Origin: JALZAA01 sp046724655
GTDB lineage: Bacteria > Actinomycetota > Acidimicrobiia > IMCC26256 > JACDBD01
Length of the DNA: 6,852 bases
Assembly: GCA_046724655.1 (NCBI GenBank)
Contig: JBKOWY010000062.1
Coordinates: forward strand, 1 to 6,852
Reading direction: 5' to 3'
Positions 1 to 6,274 of the stretch are shown here, in pieces. How positions within the stretch are numbered: position 1 is the first letter of the stretch; every line of letters begins with the position of its first letter. The position numbers and the translations under genes were made by a program. The notes below the pieces were generated by a model, which was given only the letters and a program-made list of their open reading frames with translations, had not been told where the DNA came from and did not search any database.

Positions 1-20
1 GGCGCTGTCTCGTCCGGCAT
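1..20 (-). CDS. Possible 5' end of a further minus-strand gene (partial, runs off window)
   Basis: An ATG on the minus strand at 20-18 is followed by codons for Pro-Asp-Glu-Thr-Ala before the window ends. It lies about 70 bases downstream of the VWA gene stop and on the same strand, where MoxR/DUF58/VWA operons often continue with another VWA or TPR gene. There is no clear Shine-Dalgarno sequence before it; a CACAAT hexamer ends 7 bases upstream and could be a -10 element of a separate promoter. Six codons cannot identify a product, and the ATG may be chance. Confidence 0.2.
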
Positions 21-69
21 GTCGGCGATTGTGCCAAAGGCTGGCCCACCCGCTTGGCGAAATGAGCGG

Positions 70-90
70 CGCCGGGCGACGCTGCCGGCG
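70..90 (-). terminator. Weak GC hairpin directly after the VWA gene stop
   Basis: CGCCGG at 70-75 pairs with CCGGCG at 85-90 around a 9-base loop, beginning immediately after the TGA stop of the VWA gene (93-91). No T-run follows on the minus strand. GC-rich bacteria often have terminators without a U tract, but a 6-bp GC stem is also common by chance at this base composition. Confidence 0.2.
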
Positions 91-1035
91 TCAGGGCAGG
101 CGCGACGTCCAGATCAGTGACGCGCCCGCACCGAGGATCAGGAGCACCAGCCCGATCCCCACGAACCAGGCCGTGGCTTCCCGCTGCTCGGTGCGGAAGC
201 CCACGGAGGATCCGATGTTGTCGTACACGACACTGAGCTGGTCGGCACTCTGAGCTTCGTAGAAGCGTCCTCGCGTCGTGCCGGCGATCTCGCGCAGTGC
301 GTCACGGTCGACCGGAACGGAGAACTCACCGCCACCCGACCGGATCGTGCCATCGTCGGTACCGAACGCGATCGTCGTGACCGGTACACGTGCGCGCAAG
401 GCGGCCTCTGAGGCGGACTCGTTGCTGCGCCCGGTATTGGTGTCACCGTCCGACATCAGCACGACATGGGCGAGGCGGCGGGAAGATGACCGGGTTGGCA
501 CGTCCCGGAGAGAATCGAGCGACGTGAAGATCGCCTCACCGATCGCCGTGTAACTGTGGAGTCGCAGCCGTCGGATCGCGCTGCGGACCGCGCCATGATC
601 TTCAGTGGGCGCAACGACCTGACGGGCGTCGGTGTCGAACGCGACGAGCCCGACCCGGAACCGGTCGGGCATGCCATCGACGAACGAGGACGCCGCTGCC
701 TTCGCGGCCTCCAAGCGGGAGGGATCCACGTCCGTGGCGCGCATGGAAGTCGAAGTATCGACCGCGAGCACCACAGTTGCGCGCTCGCGTGGGACCTTCT
801 CGGGGCGGGTCGGGCGTGCCCACGCGGTGACGAGGATGACCAGCGCGGCGAGCAACGCCGCTGCTGCGACGTGCCGCCGCCAGCCCGGCCGTTTCGGCGC
901 CACCGAGGCGAGCAGGTCCAGATTGGTGAACCGCGCCGCGTAATGGCGGCGTTGACGCTGCACGACGATGTACCCGGCGGCCAGCGCGACCACAAGGAGG
1001 AGGAGCCAGAGCCGCCCCGGAGCGAGGAAATTCAT
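91..1035 (-). CDS. BatA-like membrane protein with von Willebrand factor A domain
   Basis: This 314-residue protein looks like the membrane VWA partner of a MoxR ATPase. The N-terminus is short and hydrophobic (about residues 8-25, typical of BatA/BatB proteins), a second membrane segment lies at about 55-73, and a third at about 289-308, so the VWA domain between them (about 87-275) should form a loop on one side of the membrane. The metal-ion-dependent adhesion site is complete: DTSTS at 93-97, Thr163, and SDGD at 195-198. The family binds Mg2+ through these residues to mediate protein-protein contact. The ATG overlaps the stop of the DUF58 gene in an ATGA junction, which supports both the start and translational coupling. 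The preceding Shine-Dalgarno is weak (AGGT close to the ATG). The client is unknown. The family call is firm; the exact role is inference. Confidence 0.9.
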   Translation of the reverse strand: MNFLAPGRLWLLLLVVALAAGYIVVQRQRRHYAARFTNLDLLASVAPKRPGWRRHVAAAALLAALVILVTAWARPTRPEKVPRERATVVLAVDTSTSMRATDVDPSRLEAAKAAASSFVDGMPDRFRVGLVAFDTDARQVVAPTEDHGAVRSAIRRLRLHSYTAIGEAIFTSLDSLRDVPTRSSSRRLAHVVLMSDGDTNTGRSNESASEAALRARVPVTTIAFGTDDGTIRSGGGEFSVPVDRDALREIAGTTRGRFYEAQSADQLSVVYDNIGSSVGFRTEQREATAWFVGIGLVLLILGAGASLIWTSRLP

Positions 1036-1976
1036 CGGACCTGCAGTGGTCGACCGGCGCGACGCCGGCGCCGCGTCACGACGAAGCGGACGATGTCACG
1101 CAGCCAGTCGCGGTCGGTACGAAGCTGGAGATGGTCGACGCCGGCGCGACGAATCGCTCCTGCGATCCCGGCGCGCTGGTCCGCGGCAGCGGCAGCGAAC
1201 CGGGCTCGGAGTCTCGCGCTCCCGCTCTGGATCTCGAGCCGGCGCCCGTCCTCGGGGTCCACGAGCATCAGCAGCCCCACCGGCGGGAGCTCGAGCTCTC
1301 GCGGATCGACGACCTCGACGGCGAGCACGTCGTGGCGAGACGCAAGACCGCGGAATGGGCGCTCCCAGTCCCGCGGCTCGAGGAAGTCGGAGATCACGAC
1401 CACGAGGCCACGGCGGCGTGCCACTCGCCGAATCACCTCCATGGCGGCGGCCAGGTCGGCGGGGGATGCGGCGCCCTCCGCCGCGTCGGGCGCGCGGTAG
1501 GTGGCGAGCTCGTGCAACCGAGCGAGCAAGGCCGTCCGCCCCGAACGGGGCGGACGAGTGCGCGTGCCTGCCGGAGTCGGGAGGACCGTGCCGAGCCGGT
1601 TGCCCTGCCGTGAGGTCAGGAAGCCGATCGCGGCGGCGGCGAACAGGGCGAGATCCCGCTTCTCGCATTCGGCCGTGCCGAAGTCCAAGCTCGCCGAGCC
1701 GTCGACGAGCAACCACGTCTCGAGCTCGCGGTCGACGATCGTCTCGCGCACGTGCGGCACCGTCGTGCGGGCCGTGAGATTCCAATCCATGCGCCGCACG
1801 TCGTCACCGGGCCGGTACACGCGGCCGTCACTTGCCTCGCTGCCCGCCCCCGGTACGAGTCCCTGGAAATCACCTTGAAGAAGGCCGTCGAGACGTCGTG
1901 TCACCACAAGCTCGAGCTGCCGCAGAGCGGCATCGGCGCGCCTCGTTCCCGACAGCCGCGGCGGGGTTGCGGTCAC
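1032..1976 (-). CDS. DUF58 domain protein
   Basis: A 314-residue DUF58 protein, the usual partner of MoxR ATPases. The hallmark block with GDDVRRMDW followed by AR lies at about 57-70. A degenerate VWA-like fold follows: DGSAS at 92-96 resembles a MIDAS first motif, and ISDF at 195-198 occupies the place of the second Asp motif. No membrane segment is visible, unlike longer DUF58 proteins with N-terminal helices, so this is predicted to be a soluble or peripheral protein working with the membrane VWA protein encoded next. The start is a GTG overlapping the MoxR stop (GTGA, 1976-1973), with AGGA at 1986-1983 six bases upstream. The C-terminus is arginine-rich (about 302-309). Molecular function of DUF58 is not established. 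Confidence 0.92.
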   Translation of the reverse strand: MTATPPRLSGTRRADAALRQLELVVTRRLDGLLQGDFQGLVPGAGSEASDGRVYRPGDDVRRMDWNLTARTTVPHVRETIVDRELETWLLVDGSASLDFGTAECEKRDLALFAAAAIGFLTSRQGNRLGTVLPTPAGTRTRPPRSGRTALLARLHELATYRAPDAAEGAASPADLAAAMEVIRRVARRRGLVVVISDFLEPRDWERPFRGLASRHDVLAVEVVDPRELELPPVGLLMLVDPEDGRRLEIQSGSARLRARFAAAAADQRAGIAGAIRRAGVDHLQLRTDRDWLRDIVRFVVTRRRRRAGRPLQVR

Positions 1977-3007
1977 GCCGTGTCCTGAGCCGGCACTTCG
2001 TAGACACGGTCTTGGCTCGGTGCAATCCGCGGCACAGGGATCGCGTGCAACACCTCCTCGATCAGACGGTCGGCTTCCACGCCTTCGGCCAGCGCTTCGT
2101 ACGAGAGCACGACTCGATGGCGCAAGACCTCGGGAGCTATTGCCACCACGTCCTGCGGCAACACGTAGTTTCGGCCACGGAGCAAGGCCAGGGCCCGACC
2201 GGCTGCGATGAGCCCGAGGCTCGCACGGGGGCTTGCACCGAATGCAACCTGACTCGTGAGGTGCCCGAGACCGTAGTCGCCCGGCACTCGCGTTGCGTGC
2301 ACGAGCTTGACCGCGTAGTCGACAATGGCGCCGTGCACGAAGACGTCATCGGCGAGGCGTTGGATCGCGAGGAGTTCTTCGGTCTCGAGCACTTGCTCGG
2401 CGCGCGGGGGTTGCACTCCCATCCGCCGGACGATCTCGCGCTCTTCGTTCGGGTTCGGGTAATCCACCACGACCTTCATGAGGAACCGATCTCGTTGCGC
2501 TTCGGGCAGCGGGTAGACGCCCTCCGATTCGATGGGGTTCTGGGTCGCGAGCACGAGAAACGGGCGCGGCACTGAGTACGTGGTTCCCCCGATCGACACG
2601 TGTCGCTCGGCCATCACCTCGAGTAGCGCGGACTGCACCTTCGCCGGTGCGCGATTGATCTCGTCGGCGAGCACGAAGTTGGCGAACACCGGACCGAGCT
2701 CGACGTCGAACGCTTCGCGCGACGGACGGTAGATGCGTGTACCGACCAGGTCCGAAGGCACGAGATCCGGCGTGAACTGCAACCGGACGAAACTGCCGCC
2801 GATCGCATTCGCAAAGGTCTCCACGGTCAGCGTCTTGGCGAGTCCGGGAACGCCCTCCACGAGGCAATGGCCTTCGGCGAGCAGGCACACGAGGATTCGT
2901 TCGACCATCCGGTCCTGCCCGACGATGACGCGCTTCACCTGGAAGAGAGCGCTCTCGAGCGCCGCTGACGCCGAGGACTCGGGACTGGGCGCGTTGTCGT
3001 CCGCCAT
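1973..3007 (-). CDS. MoxR-family AAA+ ATPase
   Basis: A 344-residue MoxR-type AAA+ ATPase, the motor of the operon. From the chosen start: Walker A GVPGLAKT at 52-59 (the MoxR variant with AKT), Walker B LADEINRA at 113-120 with D115/E116, sensor 1 in ATQNP at 154-158, arginine-finger region LPEAQRDRF at 167-175, and sensor 2 in GASPRAS at 257-263 followed by the helical lid. MoxR ATPases use ATP hydrolysis for maturation or metal insertion of partner complexes together with DUF58/VWA proteins. The ORF extends 23 codons further upstream to an ATG at 3076, but the ATG at 3007 has a strong Shine-Dalgarno (GGGAGG, 5-base spacing) and gives the usual acidic start just before the core domain, so I use it. 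The stop overlaps the DUF58 start by 4 bases. The N-terminal 15 residues are low-complexity Ser/Ala/Pro. Confidence 0.95.
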   Translation of the reverse strand: MADDNAPSPESSASAALESALFQVKRVIVGQDRMVERILVCLLAEGHCLVEGVPGLAKTLTVETFANAIGGSFVRLQFTPDLVPSDLVGTRIYRPSREAFDVELGPVFANFVLADEINRAPAKVQSALLEVMAERHVSIGGTTYSVPRPFLVLATQNPIESEGVYPLPEAQRDRFLMKVVVDYPNPNEEREIVRRMGVQPPRAEQVLETEELLAIQRLADDVFVHGAIVDYAVKLVHATRVPGDYGLGHLTSQVAFGASPRASLGLIAAGRALALLRGRNYVLPQDVVAIAPEVLRHRVVLSYEALAEGVEADRLIEEVLHAIPVPRIAPSQDRVYEVPAQDTA

Positions 3008-3012
3008 CAGGA

Positions 3013-3018
3013 CCTCCC
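3013..3018 (-). promoter_or_regulatory. Ribosome binding site that fixes the MoxR gene start
   Basis: On the minus strand GGGAGG lies five bases before the ATG at 3007-3005. It decides for this start over the ATG at 3076, which would add 23 residues with no resemblance to the family. Confidence 0.75.
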
Positions 3019-3103
3019 GGGGCTCACGCGTGCGGGGGACGCGAGCACAGTCCGCTGGGATCCTTCTGAACCCCACCTGAAAATGAGCTGGGAGACGCAG
3101 CTC

Positions 3104-3131
3104 ACGCTATCCCGGGCGGGAGCGGTAGCGT
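3104..3131. promoter_or_regulatory. Candidate divergent promoter: inverted TAGCGT hexamers
   Basis: TAGCGT occurs on the minus strand at 3109-3104 and on the plus strand at 3126-3131, pointing outward with 16 bases between. Each fits the TANNNT form of actinobacterial -10 elements. The plus-strand copy ends 8 bases before the GTG at 3140, which would give a leaderless or nearly leaderless transcript for the PEBP gene. The minus-strand copy would give the MoxR operon a leader of roughly 90 bases with a strong ribosome binding site. The arms extend imperfectly (TCACGCTA against TGACGCTA), so an operator for a dimeric regulator is the alternative. No convincing -35 hexamer is visible on either side. 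Confidence 0.3.
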
Positions 3132-3139
3132 CACCGGAT

Positions 3140-3691
3140 GTGACACGTCGGCGTGCGTTCACCGTGACTTCGGTTTCCGTTCTGCTGATGGCCCATTTGA
3201 CAGCTTCTGCGCATGCCGCGCCGCCTGCGCCGAGCAGCAAGGTCAAGGAGGTCAAGGTGACGAGCCCCGCGTTCGCCGACAACCGGCCCATACCCGACGG
3301 CTTCACCTGCGATGGCACGAACGCGTCGCCGCCGCTCCGCTTGGGAAAGGTCCCGAAGTCGACGAAAGATCGGGCATTGATCGTCACCGATCCCGATGCG
3401 CCGATCGGGACGATCGTGCACTGGGTCGCCTGGCACCTGCCGAAGGAGAGCCTCCCCGAACAGACCATCCCGGCTCGGGTCGCACAGGGGAAGAACACAC
3501 TCGGCAACCAAGGCTGGAACGGGCCGTGCCCGCCGCGCGGCTCCCCACCGCACCACTACATCTTCACGGTGTACGCCGTCTCGAAGAAGATCGACCTCGC
3601 GCCCGGCGCGACGGCCGACGAGCTTCGCGCCGCAATCAAGGGAAAGATCGTCGCCGAGGGCAAGCTCACCGGCACGTACCAGCGCGTCTAG
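3140..3691 (+). CDS. Secreted PEBP / YbhB-YbcL (Raf kinase inhibitor-like) protein
   Basis: A phosphatidylethanolamine-binding-protein family member, 183 residues from GTG 3140. Conserved ligand-pocket motifs are in order: DGFTCDGTNASPP at about 53-65, DPDAP at 84-88, HWVAWHLP at 94-101, GNQGWNGPCPPRG at 122-134 and HHYIFTVYA at 138-146. Bacterial members bind small anionic or phospho-ligands, but their physiological roles are mostly unknown. From the GTG the protein begins TRRRAF, then a hydrophobic stretch, then AHA before APP, a classic Sec signal peptide cleaved at about residue 26/27, so the mature protein should be exported. An in-frame ATG at 3083 would add 19 residues (202 total) and bury this signal behind a long unusual N-region; neither start has a well-placed Shine-Dalgarno. 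Cys57 and Cys130 could pair outside the cytoplasm. It is divergent from the MoxR operon; a functional link is not shown. Confidence 0.9.
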   Translation: MTRRRAFTVTSVSVLLMAHLTASAHAAPPAPSSKVKEVKVTSPAFADNRPIPDGFTCDGTNASPPLRLGKVPKSTKDRALIVTDPDAPIGTIVHWVAWHLPKESLPEQTIPARVAQGKNTLGNQGWNGPCPPRGSPPHHYIFTVYAVSKKIDLAPGATADELRAAIKGKIVAEGKLTGTYQRV

Positions 3692-4524
3692 CCCGAAGGC
3701 GCCGACCTGTCGATCACGCCTGGGAGATCCAATTCGCCCTCACGAGTCTGCGCGCCGAGTGCCAGCGCGCCGTCCATGCGAGCGTCGAGCGCCGGGTCCG
3801 CGAGCGTGAGGTTGAAGTAGTACGCCTCGTCGAGCAGGCCCTCGTGCAATCGCCCACCGGCGGCGTCGACTGCACGCTTCGCGAGCCGAACTGCGTGCGG
3901 GGGAAACATGGCGATGCGGCGCGCCAGACGCTCGACGAACGGGGCGAGCTCGTCAGCCGGGAGAGCCCGATTGATCCAGCCGTAGCGCTCGGCGAGCTCA
4001 GCGTCGAAGTCCTCGCACCCGAGCACGACCTCCAGCGCTCGGCCTCGGCCCATGAGACGGGGGAGCCGCTGCGTGCCACTCCCGCCCGGGAGGATGCCGA
4101 CGGCAACCTCGGGCTGGCCCAGGATCGCCCTCCCGATCGCACCGAACCGTAGGTCGAGGGAAAGCGCGAACTCGCTCCCGCCGCCGCGTGCGCGGCCCTC
4201 GAGCTGCACGATCGTCACCTGCGGGAGCGTGCGCCACTGTTCCATGAACACGTGGATGAACTCGAGCTCCGCGGGGCGCTCGCGCCGGTCCCTCGGCAGC
4301 GCCTGGATGAGGGCGAGGTCGGCGTGGGCGATGAAGAACTCGGGATCGGCGCTGCGAACCACGACCACGCGCACCGAGTCATCGTCCGCGAGCTCGCCGG
4401 CCAGGTTCGACAGCGAGCCGATGAGCACGGCGTCGAAGAGGTTGATCGGCGGATGGTCGAGGGTTACGAACGCAACGCCCTCGTCGACATCGACGTTCAA
4501 GCCCTCGTGCTCGTACGTACCCAT
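3688..4524 (-). CDS. Enoyl-CoA hydratase/isomerase-family (crotonase) protein
   Basis: A 278-residue crotonase-fold protein, the normal family length. The N-terminal region TLDHPPINLF (21-30) is the usual strand and turn; the CoA/oxyanion-hole block FFIAHADL lies at 63-70, with His67 where many members have Gly; the second oxyanion block RGGGSEFALSLDLRFG is at 113-128. Glu118 and Glu139 (in GQPEVAVGILPGG, 136-148) align with the two catalytic glutamates of rat mitochondrial enoyl-CoA hydratase, so hydratase chemistry is plausible. Substrate is unknown; isomerase or other crotonase activity is possible. The ATG at 4524 has GGGAGG nine bases upstream. It lies 64 bases after the GMC gene on the same strand and may be co-transcribed. 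Its TAG stop overlaps the PEBP TAG in a single CTAG. Confidence 0.9.
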   Translation of the reverse strand: MGTYEHEGLNVDVDEGVAFVTLDHPPINLFDAVLIGSLSNLAGELADDDSVRVVVVRSADPEFFIAHADLALIQALPRDRRERPAELEFIHVFMEQWRTLPQVTIVQLEGRARGGGSEFALSLDLRFGAIGRAILGQPEVAVGILPGGSGTQRLPRLMGRGRALEVVLGCEDFDAELAERYGWINRALPADELAPFVERLARRIAMFPPHAVRLAKRAVDAAGGRLHEGLLDEAYYFNLTLADPALDARMDGALALGAQTREGELDLPGVIDRSAPSG

Positions 4525-4533
4525 GAGATTCGG

Positions 4534-4539
4534 CCTCCC
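4534..4539 (-). promoter_or_regulatory. Ribosome binding site of the enoyl-CoA hydratase-family gene
   Basis: GGGAGG on the minus strand, nine bases before the ATG at 4524, supports that start and independent ribosome loading rather than coupling to the GMC gene upstream. Confidence 0.65.
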
Positions 4540-4572
4540 ACGATCCGTCGTTACCTCGCCCAGCTTGCCAGT

Positions 4573-4588
4573 CGCGCCGGATCGCGCG
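4573..4588 (-). terminator. Small GC hairpin directly after the GMC gene stop
   Basis: CGCGC at 4573-4577 pairs with GCGCG at 4584-4588 around a 6-base loop, beginning right after the GMC TGA stop (4591-4589). There is no T-run and only a 5-bp stem, so it may at most cause partial termination or protect a transcript end between the GMC and hydratase genes. It could be chance. Confidence 0.18.
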
Positions 4589-6274
4589 TCAGGACGCCCG
4601 CGTCGGGTCGCCGGCCAGCGCGCGGCAGGCTCGAATCGCGAGCGCCACGATCGTCAGCGTCGGCCCGTAGCCAGTCGACGTCGGAAACACCGACGAGTCC
4701 GTGCACAGCACGTTGTCGACGTCATGGAGGCGCTGCCAGGAGTCGAAGACGCTCGTGCCGGGGTCGGCGCCCATCCGGGCGGTGCCCATGACATGGCGGG
4801 AGATCGGCGTGGGGTTCACGGCTTCGAACGGGGTGCCGGGCTGAGGGGGTGAGGTCACCGAGAACGCCGTGTTCGCTCCCGCCGCGCGCATCACCGCCTC
4901 CAGGCGAGGAGCCCAGTGCTCGGTGCACGCGATCTCGTGGCGATGGGCCGCGTAGGTCACACGCCCGGCGGGAAATCCCCACACGTCGCGCAAACGCGGA
5001 TCGAGGTCGACGCGGTTCGTCGCCTGCGGAAGATCCTCGCCCTGCATCGTGAAGACCGCCATGCAGTCACGCATGGTCGACTCGACCATCAGCTGTGAGT
5101 GCAGTTCGCCCGGCGGCAGGTGAATCGCTTCCGTGATCGGCTGGCCCGCGCCGCCGTGCTCGACGATCCCGCCCCGGAAGTAGGGGAGGCCGGCGTCCTT
5201 GGCGGCATCGGCGGCGGCAGCATCCGGCACCATCGGGTCGTCCATCAGGTGCGTGACCGCACGCCCCCGATGCGCGTGCAAGCGAAACGGGAAGACACCG
5301 AGCACGAGCGTCTGGAAGTGGAACATCAGGAAGCGGCCGACGACGTCGGTGTTCCCGATGCCGCTGCGCAGCAGCAGTCGCGGAGTCTCGAACGCGCCGC
5401 CCGCCAGGATGACGAAGCGCGCGCTGACCTCGTGCTGCTCCAGGGCGCTGTCGAGGTAGCGGACCCCTCGCGCCTGGCGTCCGGTGCCATCGAGGACGAC
5501 TTCGCTCGCGAACGACTCGGGGCGGATGTCGCACTTACCAGTACGGAGCGCGCGCCGGAGGGACGCGACGGGGTCGCCTTTGGCGTCGATCGGGCAACCG
5601 AAGAACCCGCAGAATCCGCAGTTGTTGCACGCGGGGCGCCCGTCGTACTCGACGCTGTTCACGCCGGTCGGCGCACGGTACGGGTGGTACCCCAGGCGGG
5701 TTGCCGCCTCGCTCGTGAGGATGGCGCAGAACATGTCGGGGCCAGGGGGCATCGGGTACGGGCCCGAGCGCCACGCCGCGAACGGGTTGGCGTTGTGGTC
5801 GCCGGCGACGCCGACCGCGTGCTCGGCCTCGGCGTAGTACGGCTCCAACTCGTCGTAGTCGATGGGCCAGTCGACGACGTCGGCACCCTCGATGGGGCCG
5901 AGCTCGGATCGGGGGCGGAAGTCGGTCTCCCGGAAGCGGGGCAGCTTCCCGTCGGCGTGGAAGCCACCGCCTCCGACCGTTGACGGGAGGCTGTTCACGT
6001 CCCCGGTGAAGATCCGATCGCCTTCGGTCTCGGCGCGGCGGAACGAGCGCGGCTCCAGCAGCGGATCGGGGCCCAGAAAGTGGCGCTGGAGGAACTTGAT
6101 CTCGTCGCTGCTGATCTCGCCGGTCGGCGCGAACGGCGGCTCGAGCCGCAGCAGGTGGTTGCGGCCCTTCTCGAGGATGATCACCGACCATCCCGTGGCC
6201 GTGAGTATGTCAGCGGCGGTCGCGCCGCCCGGCCCGCTGCCGACGATGACCGCGTCGCAGTCGCGATCAGTCAC
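4589..6274 (-). CDS. GMC-family FAD-dependent oxidoreductase, large subunit of a two-subunit dehydrogenase
   Basis: A 561-residue glucose-methanol-choline family flavoprotein. The FAD dinucleotide fold starts at once: VGSGPGG at 11-17 and acidic Glu35 (ILEKG) for the adenosine ribose. The flavin-contact loop STVGGGGFHADGK is at 98-110. A cysteine cluster C-x2-C-x2-C-x4-C (216, 219, 222, 227) follows, resembling the Fe-S site of sugar dehydrogenases of this family. The second FAD strand ILAGGAFETPRLLL is at 289-302. The C-terminal block HVMGTARMG (494-502) supplies catalytic His494, and DSSVFPTSTGYGPTLTI (526-542) closes the FAD site; Gly537 stands where Asn or His is expected. The start is a GTG overlapping the small-subunit stop by 8 bases, with GAGGAA ten bases upstream. 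No signal peptide is visible. The substrate could be a sugar, glycoside, sugar acid or other alcohol; sequence does not decide. Confidence 0.93.
   Translation of the reverse strand: MTDRDCDAVIVGSGPGGATAADILTATGWSVIILEKGRNHLLRLEPPFAPTGEISSDEIKFLQRHFLGPDPLLEPRSFRRAETEGDRIFTGDVNSLPSTVGGGGFHADGKLPRFRETDFRPRSELGPIEGADVVDWPIDYDELEPYYAEAEHAVGVAGDHNANPFAAWRSGPYPMPPGPDMFCAILTSEAATRLGYHPYRAPTGVNSVEYDGRPACNNCGFCGFFGCPIDAKGDPVASLRRALRTGKCDIRPESFASEVVLDGTGRQARGVRYLDSALEQHEVSARFVILAGGAFETPRLLLRSGIGNTDVVGRFLMFHFQTLVLGVFPFRLHAHRGRAVTHLMDDPMVPDAAAADAAKDAGLPYFRGGIVEHGGAGQPITEAIHLPPGELHSQLMVESTMRDCMAVFTMQGEDLPQATNRVDLDPRLRDVWGFPAGRVTYAAHRHEIACTEHWAPRLEAVMRAAGANTAFSVTSPPQPGTPFEAVNPTPISRHVMGTARMGADPGTSVFDSWQRLHDVDNVLCTDSSVFPTSTGYGPTLTIVALAIRACRALAGDPTRAS

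Noticed and set aside
556..1500. Long plus-strand open frame antisense to the VWA and DUF58 genes
   Set aside because: Its translation is rich in Arg/Ser with no recognisable domain, and the opposite strand encodes two clear family proteins in overlapping operon order. High GC content creates such shadow frames.
1032..1976. DUF58 and VWA genes both exactly 314 codons, suggesting tandem duplication
   Set aside because: The two proteins belong to different families, differ in membrane topology and motif order, and show no alignable sequence beyond short VWA-like motifs; the equal length is coincidence.
1832..2575. 247-codon plus-strand open frame opposite the MoxR gene
   Set aside because: The minus strand carries all AAA+ motifs in order; this frame shows no family features and no ribosome binding site. 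It is a shadow of the MoxR gene.
3008..3076. N-terminal extension of the MoxR protein to the ATG at 3076
   Set aside because: The 23 extra residues are not family-like, the ATG at 3076 has no good Shine-Dalgarno, and the ATG at 3007 has GGGAGG at ideal spacing.
5099..5983. 294-codon plus-strand open frame opposite the GMC gene
   Set aside because: Low-complexity Val/Arg/Ala/Asp-rich translation with no motif, wholly inside a well-conserved GMC gene on the other strand.
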